From Enoplolaimus lenunculus (taxonomy: Eukaryota > Nematoda > Enoplea > Enoplida > Thoracostomopsidae), in contig JASANG010001025.1 of NCBI GenBank assembly GCA_030248215.1, positions 40,105 to 104,104 on the forward strand: a DNA stretch of 64,000 nt. Direction: 5' to 3'. The position numbers and the translations under genes were made by a program. This document shows, piece after piece, positions 23,302-35,344 of the stretch. The notes below the pieces were generated by a model. That model had not been told where the DNA came from and ran no database searches. It saw only the letters and a program-made list of their open reading frames with translations. Position 1 is the first letter of the stretch, and every line of letters begins with the position of its first letter.

Positions 23302-26300
23302 TTAAGCCCTGTGACCGTACCCATAGGGCCCATAGCCACCGTACCCCCCGTATCCACCATGATGTCCGTGTCCGTATCCGCCATAACCATGTCCATGTGC
23401 TTTACCATATCCGCCATGTGATCCATGTCCCCCATGACCGTATGATCCATAACCGTGATGTCCGTGATTGTGCCCATGACCATAACCTGAACAACGAACA
23501 AAATAATTCATAAATCACTATTACACGCATTACGCAGTACAAATTTTTTACAAAACGCAAGAGTATTCTTTGACAAGATTTTCAAACTCTCATAGTCGAG
23601 CGGTGTAACTTTCCACCCTAGAGTACATGCTAGATTCCGAACTTGAAAAATTGGTTTCAATTGAAATTTTATAAATTCGTGCAGGAAAATGCTTACTTAA
23701 TAAAATTCATTTTCTAACAGAACACAAAGTGAAACTGCTACAAAGTTTGTATCTTATAGACAATGTTCCCCTTTCTATCCTGAGGAGGTATTCCATGACA
23801 GAATTCTGGGTGGTAGGAGATTATCCATGAACGAATTCTAGCGATAAACTGATTCAAGGATTAGTAACAATAATTTGCATTGAATGTTTTCGGGTCAAAT
23901 CTTAATTCAATACCATCAACTATTTGCTTGAGGTAAATCACGGACGTATTTTATTACTTCAAAGTTAATATATATATGTTGTTCAACGAAGTCAGATATA
24001 TTACAAGTAGGTACAGGATCTAATCATAAATCCGTGAACAAAGTTGATAAATGGCGATATCTTGGCCCTTTGTAAGTTCTACCTGACAATATATACTTCC
24101 GACATTACGATGTGTCTTAGTTTAAATGTGATCTTCAAAGCGACTCTATACCTACAAATGATATTAATAAAAATTTTATTAGAGAACCGATTTGACGATA
24201 GTTTAAAGTTAATAAAACACTAAAATTTTTCAGTAAGAAAAAGTTAACTAAACACCGCCGCTTACCATGATGACCATGACCGTAACCGGCTTTGTGTCCT
24301 CCATAATGATTCGATCCACCATGCTTGTATTCATTGCCGTATTTCTTCTCATATCCGTAGCTCCGGCCATGTGCATAATGGTTTGATCCACCATGATGAC
24401 CAGCATTATGGCCGTGGCCGTATCCCGAATGCCCGTGTCCATAGCCTGATTTATGTCCACCATATCCATGCGCTCCGTGACCATATTGACCATAATGTCC
24501 ATGATGACCATAGCCTTTACCGTATCCATGTCCATGATGACCATGTCCATACCCGCCATGATGACCATGATGTCCATGATGCCCGTAATGTGCCGGAGCG
24601 TAGCCATAACCACCGTAGCCGCCGCTGTATCCTCGCTTCTAAAAATTGTACTACATTAATGCGTGATCCGTCGCGTAGCCATCTCACCTGCCTAGCGAGG
24701 CTAAAATTTTTTAGGAAGGACATATAAGGGTGGCTGATCATTTTTTACAAGAGTTTGAAACTTTTTGAGAGCAGAATTTTTCAAGAAGGGCTTAGTTTCT
24801 GTAGCCCCTCTCGCCACAGGCCAGTGTGTGAGACAAGTTCTTCAGTGGTAACGATGCCAGCTTACGATCCGTAAAAGTTACTAAGTACATAAGGTAAACT
24901 GACATCGAAAAATCCTGGATATTCGTCACTGGTTACTAAATATTGGAAATAAACAGATGTATTTCGAAATTAGATATTTTTTACTATTAAAAATAAGTTG
25001 GTTCACTACACCGCTGTTGGTAAACGCAAATAAACAAAGCGTTTTACTCGATAAAAACTACTTGTTTTACGTAGTTAACAAAGGATGTAAGATTTTCAAG
25101 AACAACTTTGGACCAGGTTTTACTCTCGATTGTTTTTAGAAAAAAAGCAGATTTCACAGATATGATAAATTCTGACTTCGCCCCTGACATAAATCCTACA
25201 TATGAAAATGGTAGACCTTATCCTTTGCAGCGGTCTACCGCCTCATATGATAGCTAGACAGGATACAAACACAAAACTAAAATAATTTGTTCCCTGTCAC
25301 TATCCTTATTTGATTGGGTGGGAGGGTATAAAATTTGTCAGATTGGTTTCTCTTCTAAGACCATACCGATAAATTTGCAAACATGCTATCTACCTATAGG
25401 TACATAATCTAGCAAAAAAATTTGCGCACTTCTGGATGAGATCTTCAGGAAAACATGATAACCTTAGCTAGAAACTGAGTGGTCCACTGTAACTAGCGCA
25501 CTTAGACACAATTGGTAGTAGTGGTCTAAACAAGCAAACTGTACCATCGAATCTAAAAATCTGACAACAAAGGCTAAATCAAGTGCGAAAAATGTCTTAA
25601 ATGTCGAACTTTGTCATTCTTTTGGTTGAAAAATTTGAGACTGTATGTGCCTTACGGCTGAGTACCAGGGTGCAACCGGATACCAAAAACTGACGGAGCC
25701 GGATAATCTAATAGGCGGCCGGAGCCGGAGCCGGATAGTTAATTCGTTGTTTTATTTTAATGTCACATTCCTTTATAGTTTGTATTCTGGTTTAGTAAAC
25801 CATATTACTGTTTGAATTAATGTTTGAGAGCACTAATTATGATTTCTTCGTAAATTAATTGCCTATCACTCAAAAAATGTCACGAGTTCGTCATACATTT
25901 TCAATTATTTATTTCCAGAAATAACTGAAATTAGAAAAAACTAAAATAAAGCAAAAATGAGGTATATTCGTGTGTATACGTTCAAGTCTTAGTACTTATC
26001 CCAATCTAATACTAACCGGCATTCAAATATCAGAACGTAACTCACAATTCTTCCTTCCGTGGCCTATCATTTGCTAAAAATGATCATGCAAGGTACGAAG
26101 CTGAACCTTTGACATGCCGTGTTTATTATTCTACAAGTACATCACCTTCAACAAATTTTTTATGACACAATAACGATGTAAAAGTAAGTCAATCTAAGTC
26201 AACCAGTTTTATTTTTTAAATTTTTAAACGAATATCCCCAAGAAAAACTACCGGAGCCGGAAACGGATGCTGTTTTTTGCCAGAGCCGGAGCTAAATATC

Positions 26301-26683
26301 CGGTTACACCCTGCTGAGTATCTATTGATACATACTACACACATTTCAGATTACCGGTAAGGAACTACTTTTAACCGACAGCCAATCCAGTGTACATTCA
26401 AGTGGATTTACATGTTAAAATCCACAGAACCAAAGCGATACTTTGACGCAAACACTCAACTCATGCTGTTCCACACGAACCATTTTTCGATTTTATATTT
26501 AACCATTAGGGTTAACACGAAGAGGAGTTCACGTGCACCCAATGTATTCCCTGAATCCGGCCCAGTCAACTACATCACTGAAGCGGTCGCAAAACTTACT
26601 ACTCTTTCAGGCGCGGCATCACCAAAACTCAAAAGTGCACCGAGTACTGCAAAAGCGATTGATGTCAATGTTGCAACAATCAT
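23302..26683 (-). CDS. secreted Gly/His/Tyr-rich prepropeptide with furin-type site
   Basis: Predicted 213-aa secreted protein from exons 26683-26600, 24638-24266 and 23486-23302, with canonical GT-AG introns and consistent phases. Exon 1 encodes a clear signal peptide (residues 1 to about 23, ending GDA). The next residues read APERV|KR, so the exon junction completes an R-V-K-R proprotein convertase site at 27-30. The remaining 183 residues are almost entirely Gly, His and Tyr in GYGHG, GHHG and GGYG units, with no cysteine or tryptophan; GGSNHY occurs twice. Such composition suggests metal binding, an adhesive or cuticle role, or an antimicrobial GYG peptide like those of other nematodes, but none of these can be shown from sequence. 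Exon 3 resembles exon 2 in repeat style, so the tail probably grew by internal duplication. The other reading frames across this locus are shadows of the repeat. Confidence 0.85.
25666..26313. mobile_element. hAT-like non-autonomous element (CAGGGTGCAACCGG family)
   Basis: Terminal inverted repeats CAGGGTGCAACCGGA and TCCGGTTACACCCTG bound 648 bp without a transposase frame. The flanks are 8-bp duplications, ctgagtac and ctgagtat (7 of 8 match), as expected for hAT insertion. It lies in intergenic sequence or the upstream part of intron 1 of the Gly/His/Tyr gene. Confidence 0.85.
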
Positions 26684-27948
26684 AATTTTTGAACGTTTCA
26701 GTTAAACGGATCAATGGTTGAAAGAAACTAAACGCAGTAACCACCGATGTAAAAGACAGAGCGTTTCGCAATGAGCCAACTTGAGAATTTGTGATTGAGC
26801 ACAAACACACACAATAATAGCAACAACGGTCGATTCAAAAATGTGCCGATAATGCTTGTGTTGCTGATATTTATACGTCCAGAAATAACAACCATAATAC
26901 AACTCGACGAGCATTGTTCAAAATTTTAATTTTTTTTTCATTACATTAATAAGCACAAAATAATAATGTACTTATATCGATATTTAATGTTTAGAATTTT
27001 TGTTCACACTCAAGAGAATTGTATGTATTTTTTTCCATCGTTGCCGCTCGCCAAGTGACTATTTAACACCTTAAGCTAAAAATGTCGCAAAAAATTTTCG
27101 CTAAGAACTCGATATTAATTTTCAAACATTTTGAACAATGAACTGAAACAATATGTTGAAAAAGTTTCAAAATATTCTTTTTCACTTCATCTGTTATATA
27201 CGGTATCAAAATCCTTAATATTTGCGTATATCGCGTTGTAGCACCATGGCGTTTAAAACTGTTCTGATGTCTTTTAAAATAGAAGAGATATTTTGTTGTC
27301 GCTGTTGTTGTGGTCTATTAGAGAGATATTTATATTTTACTCGCGGTCACCAAAAACCGCAAAAATATAATTTTTACAGTGTGTTCCTTTTCACGCAAAT
27401 CTATTGTTCAATTGAAAATATTTTCAGCTAGCTCTGTTTCACTTCGTTTTCTTCTGTCCACTCACATCAGTAGAAAATTTTAACACTTCGAACGGTGATG
27501 ACTTGAAAAATTTTAGCTTTTCAATATAATTTTTCGACGAAGAACACGGTACATATACTCACTCAAGTGACTTGTAAGTAACAGCATTTTTTTTTACACA
27601 AAATTCTTTTGTTAACCACAACTATCACTTCAGCAAAGCGCAGCTTTGCTGCACAATGATTATTGTTAAATTCATTTCTTACACAAATATATAGCACGCG
27701 TTTTGTGAAAAAAATTCAAAATTTTTATCAGGCCTTTTACATTTGATTAATACATTCACATCGACCGTAAATTAAATTCATGCATCTGCATCCATTCTTC
27801 TTATCTGTTGAAGTTAACGTTTCAGCTATTCTCTAAAACGTAGACGCAGTCAAGGGTTGCGAAATGAAGGGGCCGAGATCAGTTCAAAATATATATGCTG
27901 AGCTCAAAATCAGCGACAGTTGCAGAAACTTCTGATGAGGGAGTGGGG

Positions 27949-28020
27949 CCGCGGCTCGATGATTCGAACCCATCCAACTAGAAAAATAGGCACTCTGAGA
28001 TCGCGTTTTGTACACTACCA
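27949..28020 (-). repeat. possible tRNA-derived SINE head
   Basis: The minus strand carries a B-box-like GGGTTCGAATC whose flanks GATGG/TCATC can pair as a T-stem, and upstream GGTAGTGTACAAAACGCG resembles an A-box. No full cloverleaf forms, so a SINE or worn tRNA is likelier than a working tRNA gene. Confidence 0.35.
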
Positions 28021-28432
28021 GCATTGATAGCTTTGATTACCATATTTAGTGTCCTTCATGCAGTGGTGCAGTCAGGATTCCATTTCGGGAGGTAATAACC
28101 ATGACAAAAATTTTATTCAAGCGAGCTAGCGAGCGAGTAAAATGTAAGATTTTTAACCTTTGCAGATTATCTTTGTCCAGTTGTTTCACATATTACGGGT
28201 GAATATATATTTAACAATCGCCCTTCTTGCGAACGCCAACGCGATCATATTCTTAAATGGGAGGCCTCAGACACCTAAGGGGACCCTCACAAGATTTTAA
28301 AATATCGATTTTTCCTTCAAACTATTAATTTTTTTGAATAAATTTCGTCTCCTTTCTCGCTCGCTTAGTTTACTTCAACTGTTCGACCTGATCCACGTCC
28401 ATATATGTAATATTTTAATTCGCCGTGTTTAG

Positions 28433-28869
28433 ACCGCTGTCACTGACCGCACCGCTCCTAGAGATCGAACATTTGCTACGAAACATACAAAACGAAGCTA
28501 TTTTACACCAAAATGGTTATTTATTTAAACGTATGCCGTTGGAACATCTGAACAATTTCGCATTCGGCACTGTTCAGAATACAAACTTTAACAATACCAC
28601 TCGAACGTTTTTTGAATCTAATCCAGCCTCCAGCAGACCCACGCGAATCTAATACTTTGTAGTTTGTACTAGGTATAATCCAACGAAATGACGATGACTT
28701 CCGAATGCAAAACAGTACGATTGGTTTTCGCTCGATATGGCCTTTTTCAAGTTCTACAGAAGTGGCCCGTAAACGGACGTATTTGAAAGCAAACTTAGAG
28801 CATTGTGATTTTAAAAATGTCGCTGGAATCCCGATATCAATTTACGATCCTACTGTAAATCCATCGTGA
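28433..28869 (+). CDS. candidate two-exon coding region, unrecognised
   Basis: Two open segments can be joined as exons 28433-28530 (acceptor GTGTTTAG, donor AAAC|GTATGC) and 28673-28869 (acceptor GTACTAG, stop TGA), in phase. The second contains TIGFRSIWPFSSSTEVARKR and ends IYDPTVNPS. Codon use is more balanced than in the flanks. No family is recognised and no start exon was found; a possible upstream exon follows the acceptor at about 28166. Treat this as a hypothesis. Confidence 0.22.
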
Positions 28870-29468
28870 ATTCTTTCTTACCGCCCATCACTTGTAATTT
28901 CCCTCCCCCATAACCACAATGTGTGCCTCGTACATTCATGGATTAAGTGTTCAGAGTGCACTCATAAGATTTAAGGGATGCGTGGCCCGTAGCCAACTAA
29001 GATTAACTAAAATTCCCTTCCCAAGACATCAAGTGAAGTTACCTTAAGGGCATAAAGTAAAGTTTTTACCCCTCTGGTGATTTCTAGTACTCAAATGGTC
29101 ATGTTGTGCAATGGGCCAAGGTAAAATTTGCTTGCAGGAATGGAACGCGCGCATGTTGGTTGCGAGAGTTGGCGGAAATGTATTTGAGCAGATTAAACTG
29201 GCACGATCACCGTTATATAGAGGCCCGCAGAGAACTATTGTTCTCAGATCAGGGCACAAATTGCTCATTTCTGTATCCGTTATTTGAAACATTTTTTCAT
29301 GGTCAAGGTTTTGTCCAATGCCCCCTTAACAACTAACTTACCATAGAAGCCTTGAATACCTAATGACATTGTGTAGAGTTGGCATAACCTACAATTTTTT
29401 CAATGGAATGGAATGGTTCTGAAAAACGAGTAAACTTACACGAGCAGTATCAAGTAAAGTCCCCCTTA

Positions 29469-29914
29469 CTGTATTGATCGGAATAAGAGGGGGGTAATAA
29501 GAGGGGGGTGCCTATTTTGAGTCCCAATCAATAGGAGTCCGTATCCCTAATAAGAGTCCGTAAGCGAATAGAGTCCCTAAACCCTAATTAGAGTCCATAA
29601 ATGTCAATTATCCCTAATTGTAGCGCATAAATGACTCCATGACCAAATAATTTGAGCTTGAAACTTTAAAGCTTAATACTTAAAATTACAAATTACATTC
29701 CTAAGTATAACCCTGCATTATCGCTCAAGCTTTTAATACAAGGTAACAACCGTTCAATTCAACGGATAGTTGCAATACCGGATATATATCAGTAAGGAAG
29801 GGTGGCGCAGGGCTGGTTGACAATAAATAACTGACTGTAACCGAGTAACAAGGGGGGTAGCCTCTGGAGAGGCCAAATAAATATCAGTCCCCCCTCTTAT
29901 TCGGGTCACTACAG
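29469..29914. mobile_element. Tc1/mariner-like MITE (TA target)
   Basis: Inverted ends CTGTATTGATCGGAATAAGA and CTTATTCGGGTCACTACAG bound 446 bp, with TA on both sides. No coding frame. Relatives are at 32885-33316, 15750-16141 and 33721-33800. Confidence 0.85.
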
Positions 29915-32884
29915 TAAACGTGTCCGAGTAAAATACAAGAGATCGGTGCTTCCAAAAACTATTTTAGGAGCGTGAAGGGAGTTCCTAGGTCTTGTAAGTG
30001 TGTCTAAGATTTTTCTAGGGGTACCGAAAGAGTTTTGCAACCCCTTACCCCCTCTGCTGTTTGCCGGTGCTAGTCAGCCAGTTTATTCAAGAAACCTAAA
30101 ATGGTTTGTTCTGGGACTGTGATACAAGTCAGTTGTAGCCGTAGCACGGCTTATTGTCCTTCCGATATACAAAAGCGCTCTGCTAAGCTTATTTCAAGCG
30201 TGAGGTGCACTGATATTACCGAATGTCAGCCTCTGCATCTGACAGGAAATCTCCAGCATATTCGGGGGTGATTTTTCCTATCTTTTCAGACGTTGTCGCT
30301 CTATGAGTTTGTTTGTAAATTCACTTAATTTTAAAATAAAAAACTTGACACAGTAGTCATCTGTAGCTTTGAAATACAAAATTACAAAAGAATATCGGAA
30401 ACTTCAGTAAAAATAGGTACTGGATTTTTCGCTTCCTTCAATATTTTTTATCTTTGGATTTGGCCAACTTTAATGTAGTCAGAAGTCACGCTGTAACCGG
30501 AAATCCGTTTTCGTTATAGAAATACCTAATTTCTGTTTTTATACTCAAAATAAGTTATAAGTGAATTATGTAAATATCTCGCAATTTTTCATTATAGGTA
30601 GATATGCTGTAATTACTCGATATGAAATAAAAATCGCGGTGAATATTTGCATTTCTCACTCTTGTATTGACAGAAAAATACTTACAACATCTTTGAAACT
30701 TTTAATCTTCAATAACCGTTTTCAGTTATTTTGATCTGTATCCGTTCCCGTTATGTTTGTATCCGTTCACTTCCTGCCAGAAGTTAAACCAAACAGCCAA
30801 TGTATTGCACAGGGGTTCCCATTTTCCAAGGTGGAAAACTTATGACCATGAGTGCAGTGCAGTACTGTTGTGCAATTTATTACCGCATTTTTGCCGCCAA
30901 CGCGACGTTTTACCGTCCGGCCGGCGGCCGGCCGATATACAAATATGAAAAATTTTCAAGTATTTTTATATTGGTATGTATCGTTACGTTTAGAAGCTAT
31001 ATCAATCGTTTTAGGCTCCGTAAATTCAACAAAAAACGAAATCATTGTGAAACATTCGTTAACTAAGAACAAGGTCAGTAGTATCCGATGTACAACCGGA
31101 AATCAGCCTCCGCCTCCGAAAGAACTTCTGCTCGCGGTTCTGGCCGTTTCGGCAGTAAAATTTTGCATATTTTTACAAAGTTTACTTGTTTGGTGCGTTT
31201 CCCTTTAAATTGCAATACAATTTTGAGGAACACATTGCCGATATTTCGTAAAAAAATAAGCGTAAAGCCAAAAGATTTAACAATAACTTACAAATATCTA
31301 ATAAAATTAACTTATTTAACATTTTACCTACCGAATTATGTCTCACCTCTGGCTTCACCTAAGGCTCGAGAAAAATTTGTTGACCTCTGGCTCCGGCCGC
31401 GGTATTATTCACCTCCAGTTGCATACAGGTAGTACCCATAAGCTTTAATAGAAGAAAGTTTACTACACTGTTTGAAAATATTTTATATACATCAATGCAA
31501 AATATTGCCGATCACCTTCCGTTTGTGCAATTAACACAACGAAACGCTTAATGATTAAAATATTGGCCCATGTTAGGCTGTGAGCCGTCCAGCTGTCCCG
31601 CAACAACAAGCAGGAGTGCAGCGTTGGCAAACCAGCTATCAAAACTCGCACGTTTTTAATAAGTATAAATTTCTTTATACACTATATACTGGGACGTAGC
31701 CAGGTTTCAGGTGTTAACTATCCACCGTTTGCGATATTAATCTCTTTACTCGAACAGTTAAAATTTATAATAAAGTATTTAACTGTGTTTTTGGCGATTT
31801 TAGTGTGTGAATTGCTTTAGTGCGTGGCTTGGGGTGGAAACCTTCCATCCTGATTAGGGTCCCGTCAAATAGCAGGAGTTTGTTGAGGCGGTAGCGTAGT
31901 AAATTTATCTATATAAAATAAGGGCGTAGCCAGGAGGTTTTCATTTGTCACCTCGACACGTTTAGGCTTAAACATTTGGTTTAGTATACTGTGTCCGGCT
32001 TACCTACACCTAAGAATTTTGTCTGCTGTCCTATTTACGTTACATCTGTATATTTCTGGCATTTGGTGGCAATGACTACTGACCCATTTTGCATCTGAAA
32101 CTGTAGGCACAACTCGAAGCAATCACAAAGAAACAAAATTTAAACCTAAACTAACCTCATTAATGTTTAACCTACAAATAAAATGTTTACTTTTCAAAAT
32201 CCTCATTGATCGGAGAGAAAATCTGAAATAATACACTACGATTACATTATTATTCCCTTTATTATTTTCAGACAATATTTCTATATTCTCCAGTGAAAGA
32301 TTTCAATAGATTTTTTTAAAAGGCAATGGAACTCAGATCGTATGAAGCGCTTTATCTCACTACAGTAGTTGTATAGAATACAACTGTAGCCAATGTAGTT
32401 CCAACTAGTTATTCAATCTGAATATTGACCATAATGATAACAGTAGGCAACATTTCAGATTTCACCTAAAATTTTCAGAACTTAAATCTATTATGATTAA
32501 AAATCTTAATTTGATGATGTCACAGTTTTTAGCTTTCACTGTGACAAACAATTACTGACTGGGGGCCGGTCGGCCAGTTGCTGGCCGGTACACAACACTA
32601 CAGCGCAGCCACTCCTGTATGACAGGCTAGGAATTCCGCTGGTTTGATATAGAAAAAAATCAAAAGCATAATTCTGGTTGGGAAAGCTTAAAAATCCAGA
32701 CGCCTGAATATTCTCTAGTTCGGATGGGAAAGTTAGAAGTTTAGGCGAGGTTCGGAAAAAACTATAGGTTTTATCTTGTTCCGGTAAAGAAGGAACCATT
32801 TCGTTGGTTTGTCTGGGAAATTGAGATGTGTGGTTCGGTTCAGAAAACAGAAAACGTGGAAAATTCAAGCGTAGCTAAGCTATA
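29915..32884. other. intergenic, repeats and GC patches
   Basis: Apart from the MITE at 31088-31428 it has a CAGGGGTTCCCA hAT-style end at about 30809 and a GGCCGGCGGCCGGCCG patch at about 30920-30935. No gene supported. Confidence 0.45.
31088..31428. mobile_element. short hAT-like MITE, GGCTCCGG-rich ends
   Basis: Same arrangement as 18967-19318: ACAACCGGAAATCAGCCTCC at one end, CACCTCCAGTTGCA at the other, and the TTTTGCATA/TTTTACAAA core. Confidence 0.7.
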
Positions 32885-33316
32885 CTGTATTGACCCGAAT
32901 AAGAGGAAGGTCCCCATTTCGGGTCCGAATCAATAAGAGTCCGTATCCCTAATAAGAGTCCATAAGCGGATAGTGTCTAAACCCCATTAATTAGAGTCCA
33001 TAAATGTCAATTAACACTAATTGTAGCGCATAAATGACTTCAGGGCCAAATAATTTGAGTTCGAAACTTTAAAGCGTATTTAAATTTTGAAAGTACATTA
33101 CCAAGTATAACATTATATTATCGATCAAGCTGTTAAAACAAGACAAATAAACGTTTAATTGAACGGATAATTGCAGTACCGGATATATTTCAGTAACGAA
33201 GGGCGGCGAAAGGTGGGTTAAAAATAAATAACAGTCCGTAACCGAATAACAAGGGGGGTACCCTCTGTAGAGGCCAAATAAATATCAGTTTCCCTCCTCT
33301 ATTCGGGTCACTACAG
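32885..33316. mobile_element. Tc1/mariner-like MITE (TA target)
   Basis: Inverted ends CTGTATTGACCCGAATAAGA and CTATTCGGGTCACTACAG, 432 bp, TA on both sides; interior closely similar to 29469-29914. Confidence 0.88.
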
Positions 33317-33401
33317 TACGATTACTTTTGGTTGGTAAGAAAGGTTAGAGGTATAGGTGCACTGCAAAAAATGGTGAGTCAAATTGACTCTATCCGAAAT
33401 A

Positions 33402-33524
33402 GGCTCTACGGGACTACACAAACTGAGTCAAATTCGACTCCGCCAGAGTCAAACATGCGACTCAGTGAATCGAATTTGACTCTGCCGGAGTCGAATTTTG
33501 ACTCAATTTGTAGTCCCGAGAGCC
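33402..33524. repeat. 123-bp near-perfect palindrome built of GAGTCAAATT motifs
   Basis: The left arm starts GGCTCTACGGGACTAC and continues with GAGTCAAATTCGACTC and CAGAGTCAAA. The right arm is its inverse, ending GTAGTCCCGAGAGCC. Each arm is about 50 bp with a short spacer near CATGCGACTCAGTG. No coding function is apparent; it lies between two Tc1/mariner-like elements. Confidence 0.9.
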
Positions 33525-33720
33525 ATAAATTCCCCAAAAAAAAATCGGAGGAAAGCCAAAAAAGTGAACGCTTGTTTTCACCGTAGTTGGAAGGAAAAAC
33601 TAAAAAACGGGAAAGTTGGAAAATTTAAAACGTATAGGGGTTCCTTGGTTAGGAAGGAAAATTCTGAAGCGTACTTAGGTTCTGTTTAGAAAGCGGAACA
33701 GTTGAATATTTAAACGCCTA

Positions 33721-33800
33721 CTGTAGTGATCCGAATAAGAGGGGGATTGATATTTATTTGGTTTCTCCAGAGTGTATCCCCTGTTATTTGGGAGGCCCAT
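33721..33800. mobile_element. truncated Tc1/mariner-like MITE end
   Basis: Only one terminus (CTGTAGTGATCCGAATAAGA) with a preceding TA and the ATATTTATTTGG interior is present. Confidence 0.7.
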
Positions 33801-34212
33801 GTACAGATCAGGGTAGGAATGTTATGAGTTATGATGTCGGACTAGAATAAAGTAATCTTAAGCTTTAGACCATTTTTTTGCTCGGCTTAGGCGTAAAACC
33901 AAACCATGGAACTTTAGGCGTTCGACTTTCCCAATGTCTCGTTTTCCAAACAAACATTACACTACAGATTTTCCCTACTGAACCATGGAGTATCCAGACT
34001 TATTTTTATCTTTTTTCTGCCAAAATTATGCTTGTGATGTTTCCTGCCAAGCCAGCGGAGTTCTTAGCCGTTACACGAGTGGCTGTGCTGCACTCGTGGT
34101 CATAAGAAACGAGAAGCCTCTGTGTTACAAGATTATCTATCGGGATATGGTATATAAAACTTAAAGAAATTAAAATGAAATCAAAAATTTGCTACATCAC
34201 GAATTACTGTAT

Positions 34213-34534
34213 ATTGCAGGTTACAACCGGAGGTCTGTCTCCGGCTCCCTCAGAAAATCGGCCCCTGGCTCCGGAAAAATTTGTGCCAGAGGTTCCGGAA
34301 CTTCGGTAGTAAAATTTTGCATAATTTTACAAAACTTATCTGCTTAACGTGTTTCGTTTTACTGTTGTCAATTTTCAGGAAACAAATTCCGAAATTACGG
34401 AGAAAAATAGCGTAAAACCAAACAACTTAACAACATATTGCCGACATTGGCTAAAATTAACTAAATAACCATCATTTTTACTACCTAATTCGACTCACTT
34501 CCGGCTCCGGCATTTCTGACCCCTGGTTGCACAA
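34213..34534. mobile_element. short hAT-like MITE, GGCTCCGG-rich ends
   Basis: Third clear copy of the family seen at 18967 and 31088. It begins ACAACCGGAGGTCTG and ends near CCCCTGGTTGCAC. Confidence 0.7.
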
Positions 34535-35124
34535 TGGTATATTGCCAAGGAAAACCTATCTCGCTATTAATACTATTAAACGAACGAGTTTTACTTCACG
34601 AAGTTCCGTTAATGCAATCCAGAACATTAAAATATATAACGCATCAAGAATAAAAATAGAAACTTTTTCATCGCTTACGCTTAGGAATATGCTTAATATA
34701 ACGTTAAGGCCTTAAATGTGACAATGCCTTATATATTATTATGAACCCCTTAAGTAACGTTCGCCGATATTATTAAAAATTTGCTGCAGTAATGGCGATC
34801 ACTCTTTGAAATTTTCACTATCCGTGCTTCACTGCATTTAGCGAGGCATACTTAACATTTCGGATCTCTAATGCTGGAGAAATATCTTTGCGTTTTGAGC
34901 CAAAAATGCAAAAGAATAACTAAACAAACAAATTAACTGAAGACTTTTAAGCTGTGTCTAACGAAACGGCTTGCTTCTTTGCAGCTGCCAACGGATTGCA
35001 ATAATTTGAGTGTCTATATTGCCTTGAAAATAACTGCAGCTGGATTTCACCGTAAATTTTAGCGAACTAGTTACTCGATTCGCTTGCAAATGCTGAATCA
35101 AAATAAAATGTATACAGTATTTCA

Positions 35125-35130
35125 TTTATT
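35125..35130 (-). terminator. possible aph-1 poly(A) signal
   Basis: AATAAA on the minus strand, about 215 bp past the aph-1 stop. Confidence 0.3.
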
Positions 35131-35344
35131 AGTACACCCACTTACCGTGTAAACAGAGCTTATTTCATTTAACTTGATTGCAGCATTTTGTCTGTTTTAA
35201 AACCTTACATATTATTGAACTCAAGTTTGTCCTTTATAAAAAATAAACAACTAGGAACAACAACAAAACCACAATGTTACCTGTTCGAATCATTCTTTTT
35301 TGGTGTTTTATGTCATATACTGCTACAATTTTATCACAGATTTT

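Noticed and set aside
24248-24613. Met/Asp/Ile-rich frames on both strands
   Set aside because: Out-of-frame readings of the GYGHG repeat exon.
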